From Nemorincola sp044225795 (GTDB lineage: Bacteria; Bacteroidota; Bacteroidia; Chitinophagales; Chitinophagaceae), in contig JBGAIF010000007.1 of assembly GCA_044225795.1 (NCBI GenBank), positions 1-64,000 of the forward strand: a stretch of DNA of 64,000 bases, given 5' to 3'. The notes below the pieces were generated by a model, which made no database searches, was not told the origin of the DNA, and saw only the letters and a program-made list of their open reading frames with translations. This document shows, piece after piece, positions 34,163-43,151 of this stretch (positions are counted from its first letter, which is position 1; every line of letters begins with the position of its first letter). The position numbers and the translations under genes were made by a program.

Positions 34163-36046
34163 TTAAAACTTGAATTGGTTAATCGTTAACCATTTTAAAA
34201 AAACGCAAAATATAACTGTTTGTGATATTCTGATACCCGATACATCCCAAGGCCTCGTCATTCCTGCCGATGACTCCATTTTTTCAATATCCGGAAATTT
34301 AGCTTTATCGAAATACTGCCAGACGAAATTATAACTTTCTGACGTAGTTACAGAATTAATAAATTGTTTATTCTTTTTAATACGATCAATATAATCGGGC
34401 GAATAGGAAATCTTGTCTCTTCTCCATTGTATCTCCGGAGGCAAAACACCCTCCATAGCCCTTCGTATCAGGCTTCGTTTCACACCACCGACTATGAACT
34501 GTTCCATGGGAACGTCAAGCATGAACTCGGTTACATGTCGATCAAACATCGGCACAGCCGGGCGCATATGAAATTTTGCGTCCCTGTTGGCAAATCGGCC
34601 CATACTTCTGCCAAGATTGCCTGTAGCAATATATTCCACCATAAATGCAGCCGGGTCTTTTACAGGCTCAAAATCCAACCTTGCAGCATATTTATTCAGC
34701 AAATTGTCTGAAAGCGGTGTATACTCCTGCCAGTTGATCCGCCCTTTATGCCTGACCCGACTCCAATCCCGGTAAAGCTCGGTGCGTGCTATGAGTTCCC
34801 TTTTTATTACCTGGTAATAACTCCTTCCTTCGTTGCTGTGAAACTCACGAAGCAAGTTCAGCACTTCGGTAATTCGCATTTTCTTAAGTAAACCGATAAG
34901 GGCGTAATTGCCACCGGATGATACCAGGAAGTCTCCACCATATCCCGACAGATAGGTACCGATCCCGTTTTGCTGTGCGGCCTCGTTCAACGCCCTATCC
35001 ATATAAAAGAATGGATTGGGCGCAGTTTCTTCTATTGCAAATGCTTCCTCAAGATCACTGAAAGGCCCCTTGCCAGTTGCTTCTACAAATACCTGCTGCA
35101 CATTGCCGAGATGCTTTCCTATTGCACTTATATACGGCCTTTCGTCACATTCCACCCCGGTATGGCCCGGCGGCAGCACAGATGAAAACGCAAATAACTG
35201 CTTGTTCTTCCTGGCCAGTATCTGTCCGGCAATGCAGGCGATTGAAGATGAGTCGAGCCCCCCGCTCAACCCTATACCAACCGGAAGATCCGTATGCAAC
35301 CTGTTGTCTACCGCCTGCCACAGCAACTCACGAAGACAATCTGCCCAATCGCTATCTTTTTTGAAGTTATACTTTCCCTGTATCCGTGGCAGCCAGTATT
35401 TGTCTACTGCCATATGGCCATTCTTCAGTATTAACCTGCTACCACCACACAGCGCCTGAATGCCTTTGGTATATGTTTGTGTATAATCCGCCTGCCGGAA
35501 AAAATAATCAATGATTGCTTCCTCATTAAAATAATTGTCAGTCTCCTTTACCGCCAATATTCCCTTCATCTCACTTGAGAATAGGAACATCCCTGGAGTA
35601 TCGTGATAGTATACCGGCCTGAAACCCATGTGATCCGCTGCGAGAAATAGCGTATGCTCCTTCTTATTCCATATGGCAAATACAAATTCGCCATCAAGAT
35701 GAACAACACAATCCTTACCCCACCTCCTATATGCAGACAGTATGAGGGCCTCATCGCTCACAGGTTTCGACTGCCCTGCCGGAATCTCAAGCAGCGAACA
35801 TAAATACTGTCTGTTATACAGCACAGCGTCGGCAAAGATAACCAGCCCGTCTTCCTCAAAAAGCGGTAACTGTATCGGACGTACTGTAGAAACATAATGA
35901 GCATGCTGACCCAGAAACACACTATCATCCGACCAAAAGTGCTTGCCGTCTACCGCACGGTGTAAGAGCGCTTGTTGCATTGTCTGAATGCAGGATTCAG
36001 ATACTGGTTTTCCATCCTTATATATGACACCGAATATTGCACTCAT
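34163..36046 (-). CDS. Lasso peptide macrocyclase (asparagine synthetase-like, C protein)
   Basis: I start at ATG 36046 (MSAIFGVIYKDGKPVSES, 627 residues); an in-frame TTG at 36067 overlaps the upstream gene. The N-terminal half is the class II amidotransferase fold but lacks Cys at position 2 (MSAIF instead of MCGI), so it should not hydrolyse glutamine. The C-terminal half has the ATP-binding loop GLSGGLDSSSIACIAG (about residues 260-275) and GTYLSGYGGDFLVSSGG. Lasso cyclases adenylate the ring Asp/Glu side chain and join it to the core N-terminus; here Asp8 would be activated. It follows the B2 gene by 17 bases and is the last maturation gene before the precursor. Confidence 0.92.
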   Translation of the reverse strand: MSAIFGVIYKDGKPVSESCIQTMQQALLHRAVDGKHFWSDDSVFLGQHAHYVSTVRPIQLPLFEEDGLVIFADAVLYNRQYLCSLLEIPAGQSKPVSDEALILSAYRRWGKDCVVHLDGEFVFAIWNKKEHTLFLAADHMGFRPVYYHDTPGMFLFSSEMKGILAVKETDNYFNEEAIIDYFFRQADYTQTYTKGIQALCGGSRLILKNGHMAVDKYWLPRIQGKYNFKKDSDWADCLRELLWQAVDNRLHTDLPVGIGLSGGLDSSSIACIAGQILARKNKQLFAFSSVLPPGHTGVECDERPYISAIGKHLGNVQQVFVEATGKGPFSDLEEAFAIEETAPNPFFYMDRALNEAAQQNGIGTYLSGYGGDFLVSSGGNYALIGLLKKMRITEVLNLLREFHSNEGRSYYQVIKRELIARTELYRDWSRVRHKGRINWQEYTPLSDNLLNKYAARLDFEPVKDPAAFMVEYIATGNLGRSMGRFANRDAKFHMRPAVPMFDRHVTEFMLDVPMEQFIVGGVKRSLIRRAMEGVLPPEIQWRRDKISYSPDYIDRIKKNKQFINSVTTSESYNFVWQYFDKAKFPDIEKMESSAGMTRPWDVSGIRISQTVIFCVFLKWLTINQFKF

Positions 36047-36063
36047 TACTTCAAATATAATGC

Positions 36064-36480
36064 TCAACTGCCAAACCAGCTGATTATAGTGATATGATCT
36101 GTTGATGGGCCTCCGGTAACAATAACATCATTTATCTTCACCCAGGCATGAGCCCGCATCTCATCCGATGCGTCACGAAATACGCCAAAGTATACCGTAC
36201 TATATATATGCCTTCTTCTAAGCATGATCTTTGCTGCGATAGCTTGCTCAAAGCACTTTGTTCTCCACGGTGAAAAACGTGCAGCTCTTAGTATAGCCAG
36301 AGTGATCTGCTTCTGCAACGCAAGCTGCCGGATCGTGTTCGAAGGTGCCTCCTGCATGGCTTTACCCAACAAGGGGGCTATCTTTCTGAACGGACGAACC
36401 AGTAAGAGAGCACGTGCAAAGGCAAGCAGCAACCATGCTTCACCAAATAAGACATACTCCCTGATTGATACAATTTTCAT
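36064..36480 (-). CDS. Lasso peptide leader protease (B2, transglutaminase-like)
   Basis: The 138-residue protein is the stand-alone lasso B2 cysteine protease. The catalytic triad can be placed as Cys76 in PWRTKCFEQAIAAKIMLRRR, His111 in MRAHAWVKIND and Asp118. The surrounding Y..VYFGVFRD and HAWVKINDVIVTGG segments are typical of the family. It removes the leader after Leu31 of the precursor. It lies between the kinase (41 bases upstream) and the cyclase on the minus strand. Confidence 0.93.
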   Translation of the reverse strand: MKIVSIREYVLFGEAWLLLAFARALLLVRPFRKIAPLLGKAMQEAPSNTIRQLALQKQITLAILRAARFSPWRTKCFEQAIAAKIMLRRRHIYSTVYFGVFRDASDEMRAHAWVKINDVIVTGGPSTDHITIISWFGS

Positions 36481-36521
36481 TAGCTGTAAAGATACTACGC
36501 TATTGTCCTCGAATCATTATT

Positions 36522-37427
36522 TCAGAATAACCGCTCAAGGATGTCAGTTACCTGCTGCACGTTGCCAACCCTTGGCCTGGTCACTTCGTATATTGTGCAA
36601 TGTTCTGCAAGAATGGACATTTTTTTAAAATGCAGTATTCTGAGCTCTTTATTTACAATAAGGTGCTGCCGGTATGCCTGCCGCTCAAGTTGCTGAAATG
36701 CGTCTAATCCGCTTAATCTGCGACATACTACTTCATCAGTATCTCCTACTTTCATTATAAATATCTGACGTATAGGGAAGGCGACCGTGCTGAACGAGTC
36801 GAAAAAGAACTGCCCGAACTTATCCATATCCTTCCTTACCCTGAAAGTTCTTTCACCAAAGGCCTCATTGTCGAGGTTCTCAATAGCATCATCCCACAAC
36901 TTGACCATAGGATATGAAGCCACACCCATCAATACCGGATTATCCCCTGTGCTCAATTGCAGCACACATACATCATCCGTAAATATCTTATAGCCTTTTG
37001 AAACAAGATGGGCCAACGTAGTAGACTTTCCGGCTCCGGAATCTCCGGCAAAAAGAATAAGCCCACCCTCTTTTATTATGCCGGAGGCATGAAAAGGGAT
37101 CATTCCCTTTTGCTGCAATATAAATGCCATTACAGTAGCCAGGAGGTAAATACGCACACTACGGCCATCTATGCCAGTATAGGGCTCCACGATAACGTTA
37201 TTCATATCAGGTACATAGTATTTGCTGACATTTCTGATATCAAGGAAATATGTTGTGTCTGAAATAGCGTAGGTATGATCTTTCTTTTCCACCCTGCCGC
37301 CTTGTATGTCTGCAGGTATTTTTCCTAATTTTATTACCAGGTCCGGCACAGAAAGCGATGCTGGCAATAGTTCCGGAAACTCTATCTCTGAAGCAATATT
37401 TAACCCAAAACCCCAGTAATAATACAC
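36522..37427 (-). CDS. HprK-like Ser kinase of the lasso cluster
   Basis: The 301-residue protein has the HPr kinase C-terminal fold: PFHASGI at 111-117, Walker A loop GDSGAGKST at 128-136 and the acidic pair DD at 151-152 (IFTDDVCVL), with the N-terminal ~100 residues unlike HprK of sugar regulation. Such truncated, divergent kinases occur in lasso clusters; in the paeninodin pathway a homologue phosphorylates the C-terminal Ser of the precursor. The precursor here ends in Ser47. It is the first gene of the minus-strand set kinase-B2-cyclase and is divergent from the exporter. A role in regulation instead of tailoring is the alternative. Confidence 0.88.
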   Translation of the reverse strand: MYYYWGFGLNIASEIEFPELLPASLSVPDLVIKLGKIPADIQGGRVEKKDHTYAISDTTYFLDIRNVSKYYVPDMNNVIVEPYTGIDGRSVRIYLLATVMAFILQQKGMIPFHASGIIKEGGLILFAGDSGAGKSTTLAHLVSKGYKIFTDDVCVLQLSTGDNPVLMGVASYPMVKLWDDAIENLDNEAFGERTFRVRKDMDKFGQFFFDSFSTVAFPIRQIFIMKVGDTDEVVCRRLSGLDAFQQLERQAYRQHLIVNKELRILHFKKMSILAEHCTIYEVTRPRVGNVQQVTDILERLF

Positions 37428-37472
37428 TGATCAGTTGTTTTCAGTCACAATGATATAAAATATTGATGTAGA

Positions 37473-37504
37473 TTGTACATTTTTAAGACCAGCGGGCATT
37501 TTTG
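37473..37504 (+). promoter_or_regulatory. Possible promoter of the exporter gene
   Basis: TTG at 37473-37475, a 21-base spacer and CATTTTTG at 37497-37504 (one mismatch to TAnnTTTG) lie just before ATG 37510. If used, the message would be nearly leaderless. Confidence 0.35.
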
Positions 37505-37509
37505 AATTG

Positions 37510-39282
37510 ATGAAAAAAGGACTGAATCTTGGAAACTTCCGAAAAGACCTGTTCCGGGCCTCATCACTGATATGGTACGCACAGCGTTCAATGGCAACAG
37601 GAAATTTTATCCTTCAGCTGCTGCAGGCTGTCCTTCCGGTTGCTTCCCTCTATCTGATAAAACTGCTTGTAGAAGCACTATCCGGCAAGCCGGGTACAGA
37701 ATTCGGCGCTATAGTGTACATCATTATAGCTATATGTGCAGTGCAGCTATTTACAGCAGTTGCCAGTCAGTTATCGACTCACCTAAGTACTTTGCAGCAA
37801 CAGAAAATAAATGACCACGTAGCAGCGCTTGTGTTACAAAAGGCTACAAATGTGGAATACACTTACTACGAGAACCCCGAATATCACGATAGCCTTCATA
37901 TGGCGCAAATGCAGTCTCAGTTCAGAATACCACAGCTGGTGGCACACATGAACTCACTGCTGCAAAACGGATTCTCACTTATTTTTCTCGCCGGGTTCCT
38001 GTTCTCGGTTCAATGGTGGTACGCGCTCTTATTCGTGTCATTATCTGTACCACTAGCCGGCATACGCTGGTATTTCGGGCATGAGTTATACCGCAAAGAA
38101 AAAAGTTACATCACCTTGGAGCGGGAAGCAGGATATTATCATCATATGCTAACCGCTGTCAGCTATGCCAAGGAGGTACGAGCATTCGGTTTTGCCGCTG
38201 AGTTCATAGATAAGTTCCGACAGATACGGGAACTCGTTTACCATGGAAAGAAAACTATCCATAACCGCCTTACATTCTACAGCATCCTGATTCAGCTTGC
38301 CGAGATTGTGGTAATGATCTATATATTCACCATGTTGGCAAAAGACACCTGGTCCGGAATGCTGACATTGGGTTCATTTGTTATTTATCTGCAAGGGTTT
38401 CAGAGATTACAGGCTGGTTCAAGAAACTTCCTCCAATCCCTTGTTCAGGTATTTCAGCAAAGGTTGTTCCTTAGCGATCTTTTCACCTTTCTTGATATAG
38501 AGCATCCGAGCGATACGTCAGGAGCAAAATTTCCTGACATCAATTCCGGCCTATATGTAAAAAATGTATCCTTCACCTACCCCGGCACAACCAGGGCGGT
38601 TTTAAAGAATGTTTCCATAGAATGCCCCGCCGGCAAGATCGTGGCGATCGTGGGTGAAAATGGCTCAGGTAAATCTACCCTGGTGAAACTTATTGCTAAC
38701 ATGTATACCCTTCAGTCAGGGCAAATATTGATAGGCAATGTACCTCTGAGAGACATATCGCATTCGTCCTTCCGCTCCGGCAGCTATTTTTTATTCCAGG
38801 ATTTTGAAAAATATTATCTCTCCATATCTGAGAACATCACACTTGCAGACAGTAAAAACAACGATAAGAATAGGGTCATACAGGCAGCAGCATTAGCCGA
38901 AGCTGAAGAATTTATCTCACAGCTCTCTAACGGTTATGATACAAGGCTTGGCCGTGCATTTGAAAACAGCGAACAACTAAGCGGCGGCCAATGGCAGAAG
39001 TTAGGAATAGCCCGCATGTTCTATAAGAATGCGCCACTCGTTGTATTAGATGAGCCGACAGGGTCGATAGATGCGATAGCCGAGCACAAGATATTCCGTA
39101 ACCTGAACGCTTTTGCGGCAGGTAAGATCGTCATACTCATATCTCATACTTTATACAATCTGAAAGAGGCGGACCATATTTATGTAATGAAAGATGGGGC
39201 TATTGAAGAAGAGGGTGACTTTGATACGCTTATCAGCAGGAACGGCACTTTCAGAAAAATGTTTGATAACCAGCGGCTATGA
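37510..39282 (+). CDS. ABC exporter of the lasso peptide (D protein)
   Basis: The 590-residue half-transporter fuses a six-helix exporter domain (residues ~20-320) to an ATPase domain. Walker A is GENGSGKST near residue 381, the signature is LSGGQ near 490, Walker B is LVVLDEPT near 513 and the switch His is ILISHTL. There is no N-terminal C39 peptidase, as expected because B2 removes the leader. Lasso D proteins export the mature peptide and give self-immunity. The start is ATG 37510; an in-frame TTG lies one codon before. The nucleotidyltransferase gene overlaps its stop (ATGA). Confidence 0.92.
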   Translation: MKKGLNLGNFRKDLFRASSLIWYAQRSMATGNFILQLLQAVLPVASLYLIKLLVEALSGKPGTEFGAIVYIIIAICAVQLFTAVASQLSTHLSTLQQQKINDHVAALVLQKATNVEYTYYENPEYHDSLHMAQMQSQFRIPQLVAHMNSLLQNGFSLIFLAGFLFSVQWWYALLFVSLSVPLAGIRWYFGHELYRKEKSYITLEREAGYYHHMLTAVSYAKEVRAFGFAAEFIDKFRQIRELVYHGKKTIHNRLTFYSILIQLAEIVVMIYIFTMLAKDTWSGMLTLGSFVIYLQGFQRLQAGSRNFLQSLVQVFQQRLFLSDLFTFLDIEHPSDTSGAKFPDINSGLYVKNVSFTYPGTTRAVLKNVSIECPAGKIVAIVGENGSGKSTLVKLIANMYTLQSGQILIGNVPLRDISHSSFRSGSYFLFQDFEKYYLSISENITLADSKNNDKNRVIQAAALAEAEEFISQLSNGYDTRLGRAFENSEQLSGGQWQKLGIARMFYKNAPLVVLDEPTGSIDAIAEHKIFRNLNAFAAGKIVILISHTLYNLKEADHIYVMKDGAIEEEGDFDTLISRNGTFRKMFDNQRL

Positions 39283-40469
39283 TCGGTATTGATGAACTCA
39301 AGCGCGAGTATGGCACAGAAGTATCTGTAATCATTCTTACCTGCAGGGTGTATACCGGAACGGCTGCAGATGAGGAACTAAGCATATATATATCTGAACA
39401 GAATGTAGACTGGCATTTGCTGTACAGATATGTTGCAATGCACCAGCTAAGGCCGGTTGTATTCAAAGTGCTGCATAAGCACAACGTACCGCCCGAAATA
39501 AAGGAAAAGTTACAGGCAGACTGCAGAAATATTACTTTCAGAAACCTGGAACACGTAAAAGAGATGGTACGTATACATGATCTGCTCAGTAAATCGGGGG
39601 TTTCTCTTATACCATGGAAAGGATCTGTATTCAGTATAGATAACTATAAGGATATAGGTATGAGGGAATCGTCGGATATAGACTTCCTCATAAACGCAGA
39701 TGTAGCGACAATTAAAAAGATACAGGCAGCCTTCTCAAATACGGAGTATACTGACGGCACCGATATCCCCGGCGACTTCATGAATACCTATGTCAGGAAT
39801 GCGCGCGAGTATTATTTCGACCTGTTTAATGGCGATACCCGGAAATTCCATGTAGAGTTTCACTGGTGCGTAGCCAGCCAGGTATTCGACTTTCCGAGGC
39901 CAATACCAAATTCGTTGTTCTTTACTCACACCCGGAACACAGAGCTAATGGGTAAACAAATAAATACCCTTACGCCTACTTACCACACCATTGCCATGGT
40001 CGCTCACCATGGCCTCAACCAGCGATGGGAGTTACTGAAGTATGTTATGGACCTGTCTATGTCAATAAATAACAGCGATGAAACAAACTGGCATGAAATA
40101 AAAACAGTAAGCAAAACATATGGATTCAACAAAGCATTGAACTTAGGGCTGTATATAGCCGACACACTGCTGGGTATTAAGCCCCCTCTTGAATACCAGA
40201 AACCGAAAAACGCAGAAGCGTATATGCATAAGATGCTTGCTGCTATCCGCAAAGAAAGACTCAAAACTGCCGATACACTACTTGAAAACCTGAAGATAAA
40301 AGACAACGCTGCAGATAAGCTGACAATGATGATGAAGTATCTGCGCTATGCTGCATCACCATCAATACTGGATCGCAGGTTCGTGAAACTCCCAAAAGGC
40401 TTGTACTTACTTTACGCGTTGGTAAAACCCATAAGAATGTTAGCCGGCAGAGAAAAGAAAGATCAGTGA
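39279..40469 (+). CDS. Nucleotidyltransferase family protein coupled to the lasso exporter
   Basis: The 396-residue protein fits the NTP_transf_5 group (minimal nucleotidyltransferase fold with a helical C-terminus). The active-site signature is LIPWKGSVFSIDNYKDIG followed by RESSDIDFLINA (the acidic DxD pair), then HVEFHWCV and VAHHGLNQRWELLKYVMDL. Proteins of this group recur in lasso clusters together with the HprK-like kinase. Its start lies in the exporter stop codon (ATGA), so the two are co-translated. It could attach a nucleotide or similar group to the peptide or to its phosphate, or serve immunity; none of this is shown by the sequence. Its last 7 bases overlap the convergent asnB-like gene. 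Confidence 0.83.
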   Translation: MIGIDELKREYGTEVSVIILTCRVYTGTAADEELSIYISEQNVDWHLLYRYVAMHQLRPVVFKVLHKHNVPPEIKEKLQADCRNITFRNLEHVKEMVRIHDLLSKSGVSLIPWKGSVFSIDNYKDIGMRESSDIDFLINADVATIKKIQAAFSNTEYTDGTDIPGDFMNTYVRNAREYYFDLFNGDTRKFHVEFHWCVASQVFDFPRPIPNSLFFTHTRNTELMGKQINTLTPTYHTIAMVAHHGLNQRWELLKYVMDLSMSINNSDETNWHEIKTVSKTYGFNKALNLGLYIADTLLGIKPPLEYQKPKNAEAYMHKMLAAIRKERLKTADTLLENLKIKDNAADKLTMMMKYLRYAASPSILDRRFVKLPKGLYLLYALVKPIRMLAGREKKDQ

Positions 40470-42409
40470 CCCTGCAGCCACTTGTTAAAGCAGATAATGC
40501 GCCACGGCGTGAAATCAAATGACGTTGTTCCTTCCATCATCTCTGCAAGGTATCGACACACCTTATCGGGCAGTACATACTGCTGAAGCTGTTCTGCGGC
40601 CGTATTTATCTCATCTGTAAACCATTTACGTCCCTCACCCTTCATCCACAACTCTTCAGGAGTTACAAAACCCATCTTGTCCTTTCTATCTTGTATTGCT
40701 TGCGGTAGTACCCCCTTCATAGCATCCCGTAATATCCTCTTGCGCACGCCACCTTTATATACAAATGTTTCCGGCAAGCCGAGATTGAACTCGAGCAAAC
40801 GGTAATCCATAAATGGTGTCCGGGACTCAACGCTCCAAGCCATAGAATTATGATCCTCATACCTGAGCAGGGCCGGCAAAGGATCCATGTATAATTGCCG
40901 CATCAGGTTCTCCTGCAAGGAGCTTGCCGGCTTGTTCGGTCTCACATGTTGCCCCCGCATCCACTCAATGCCCGGCATAGTATCAGAAATCCTTAGCTTC
41001 CCCGGCAGTAAAGCAGATGCTCTTCCATTTGTACTTAACTGCAATGCCGCCAATAAGTAACCTTTAGGCCAACTTCCGTTCTCCTTTTTGTATTGTTTTG
41101 CTTCTTCCAGCAACAATGAGAATTTTGCATTCTTCAGCAATCCGGTGTATAAAGCAATATCGTTTCCTCCATAGCCGGCCAATTGTTCGTCTGCACCCTG
41201 CCCATCTATCATTACCTTAAGGCCGGCAGCATGCGTACCCTTGAATACCGCCCACTGACTGAATATTGACGTACTGCCTACAGGTTCATCCTGGTGCCAC
41301 ATAAAACGGTCATATTCATCCATCAATTGCTGAAACGACGGAAAGACACGGTGCGCGTGGGCCTCCGTCTTTCTGATAACCTCCTGTGCAAATTTCCATT
41401 CGTCATACTTAGCCGACTCAAAACAGGCTGTTACCGTTTCCTGTCCTGCAAAATCACCTTTTGTTTTCAGCAGTTCTGCTACTATACAAACAATACTGGA
41501 AGAATCGAGCCCTCCCGACAAACATGAACCCACTTTTACATCTGAACGAAGCCGCAGCCTTACAGCATCTGTAAGCAATTCTTTCAATCGCCCTGCAGCA
41601 TCTTCATAACTGCCACTCCATTTTTTAGGGGTCAGTTCATACCACTTATCTATCACCAGTCCATAGCTTTCTCCTGACAGGTCAACATACATATAATGTC
41701 CCGCACGAAGTTGGTGTATATCCGCATAAAACGTTTGTCCGTCATACTCACATTGGCCATTGGCAAGAAAGTCTGCTGCAACACCATCATTAATATGAAA
41801 TTGAAAACCCGGTGCGGTCTTTATCTGTTTTATTTCTGACGCAAGGTATATGACACCGTTCTTATTATAATAATACAACGGTTTCACACCAAACCTGTCT
41901 CTTACAGCGTATAGCTTTCGTTTTATATGATCGAGAATCACGAATGCAAACATACCGTTGAACTTATCAAGGCATTTTACACCCCACTCATCCCATGCAT
42001 GAAGAATGACCTCTGTGTCGGATGTTGTATGAAAACGATGGCCTTTTTGTTCGAGTTCTGCTTTGATCTCCAGGTAGTTATATACTTCGCCATTGAAAGT
42101 AATGGCCAGCCCGGCCTTCTGATAAAGCATAGGCTGATGGCCTGATGGCGACAGATCGAGTATAGAAAGGCGTCTGTGTCCGAATCCAACAGAAAATTTC
42201 ATGTCGCCTCCTAACCTGCTATAGCTCCAATGCTTTATTGTTGAATCTGCAGTGTCACTTCCCGCCCAAACCCTGGGCTCATCTCCGGGCATCCAGGTAA
42301 GAAACCCTTCGTCATCCGGGCCTCTGTGCCTGATCACGGAAGATGCTGATGTCAGCTTTTCAGAAGACAGGATACGCTTTTGGTCAAGTATCGCCAATAT
42401 ACCACACAT
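40463..42409 (-). CDS. Asparagine synthase (glutamine-hydrolysing) homologue
   Basis: The 648-residue protein keeps the glutaminase Cys2 (MCGILAILDQ), RHRGPDDEG, GFGHRRLSILDLSP and FNGEVYNY, and has the synthetase ATP loop SCLSGGLDSSSIVCIVAEL with GQGADEQLAGYGG. It should therefore use glutamine as nitrogen donor, unlike the cyclase at 34163-36046. Copies of this type are frequent in Bacteroidota polysaccharide loci, where they may amidate sugar acids. Position next to the lasso genes could mislead: intact Cys2 and full synthase C-terminus (PFMDYRLLEFNL, KDKMGFVTP) argue that it is not a second lasso cyclase. Confidence 0.9.
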   Translation of the reverse strand: MCGILAILDQKRILSSEKLTSASSVIRHRGPDDEGFLTWMPGDEPRVWAGSDTADSTIKHWSYSRLGGDMKFSVGFGHRRLSILDLSPSGHQPMLYQKAGLAITFNGEVYNYLEIKAELEQKGHRFHTTSDTEVILHAWDEWGVKCLDKFNGMFAFVILDHIKRKLYAVRDRFGVKPLYYYNKNGVIYLASEIKQIKTAPGFQFHINDGVAADFLANGQCEYDGQTFYADIHQLRAGHYMYVDLSGESYGLVIDKWYELTPKKWSGSYEDAAGRLKELLTDAVRLRLRSDVKVGSCLSGGLDSSSIVCIVAELLKTKGDFAGQETVTACFESAKYDEWKFAQEVIRKTEAHAHRVFPSFQQLMDEYDRFMWHQDEPVGSTSIFSQWAVFKGTHAAGLKVMIDGQGADEQLAGYGGNDIALYTGLLKNAKFSLLLEEAKQYKKENGSWPKGYLLAALQLSTNGRASALLPGKLRISDTMPGIEWMRGQHVRPNKPASSLQENLMRQLYMDPLPALLRYEDHNSMAWSVESRTPFMDYRLLEFNLGLPETFVYKGGVRKRILRDAMKGVLPQAIQDRKDKMGFVTPEELWMKGEGRKWFTDEINTAAEQLQQYVLPDKVCRYLAEMMEGTTSFDFTPWRIICFNKWLQGH

Positions 42410-42467
42410 TAACTCTGCCGATTGATGGTTAAGCCACGAAAATACGCATTAAAAACAGATGGGGGCA

Positions 42468-43151
42468 TCAATGTTTTACAAACCATTGACGGCTTTCGGG
42501 GCCGCAATTGAACAACAGGTCTATAGCAGACATATAAGGAACAAATTCTCCGAACAACTGCGCATACTGGGGGTGTACAAAATCAGTGTAAGTAAGCCTG
42601 ATACTATTGGAGGTGAATATCTCTTCCTCCTGGTAGTTAGCGCCACCGCCGCCGGACAGGTACGAATCTGCGCCAAGACCGCGGCATATGGATACCAGAC
42701 GTTCTGTGCCTGTACCTGTCACCCCGCTCATCTCTGATGACACCTTCCAAGTTGTACCTATTCCAAACTGTTCAAACAGCCATAGTATCACCCGCTGATT
42801 GTAAACAGCAACACTGTCAGCATCGTTATCCAGTACGTGACACAATTCATCAAAATACTCTTTAAAAAAGGGCGATTTGGCATAACTCATCTCTACAGAC
42901 CTTTTTACTTTCTTTACATTATTTAGTCGGTCGAAGTACAAAGTATCTTTTATAGACTGACTTAGTTTACCCCCCTGAACAGGTAGTGTGAGCCACACCG
43001 GACCGGAAGCGGTCTTTATCTTATTACGATTAATGAAACTATTCTTGGTGTATTGCACATCATCAAGAAATACAAACACATCGCTCTGCGACACCTTATA
43101 GAAATAGCCTATCCACGGAATGAAATTGGGTTGATGAATAGATATGATCAT
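42468..43151 (-). CDS. WbqC-like family protein
   Basis: The 227-residue protein opens IISIHQPNFIPWIGYFYKVSQSDVFVFLDDVQYTKNSF and has FINRNKI, WLTLPVQGG, SYLSGGGGANYQ: the WbqC family pattern. WbqC-like proteins occur in O-antigen and capsule loci; the biochemical role is not known to me. Its ATG overlaps the stop of the GNAT gene (ATGA), so PIG-L, GNAT and WbqC form a coupled unit on the minus strand. Confidence 0.88.
   Translation of the reverse strand: MIISIHQPNFIPWIGYFYKVSQSDVFVFLDDVQYTKNSFINRNKIKTASGPVWLTLPVQGGKLSQSIKDTLYFDRLNNVKKVKRSVEMSYAKSPFFKEYFDELCHVLDNDADSVAVYNQRVILWLFEQFGIGTTWKVSSEMSGVTGTGTERLVSICRGLGADSYLSGGGGANYQEEEIFTSNSIRLTYTDFVHPQYAQLFGEFVPYMSAIDLLFNCGPESRQWFVKH

Noticed and set aside
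40463..42409. The AsnB-like gene next to the lasso genes as a second lasso cyclase
   Set aside because: It keeps Cys2 and the full glutaminase pattern, faces the cluster convergently, and its C-terminus matches ordinary polysaccharide-associated asparagine synthase.
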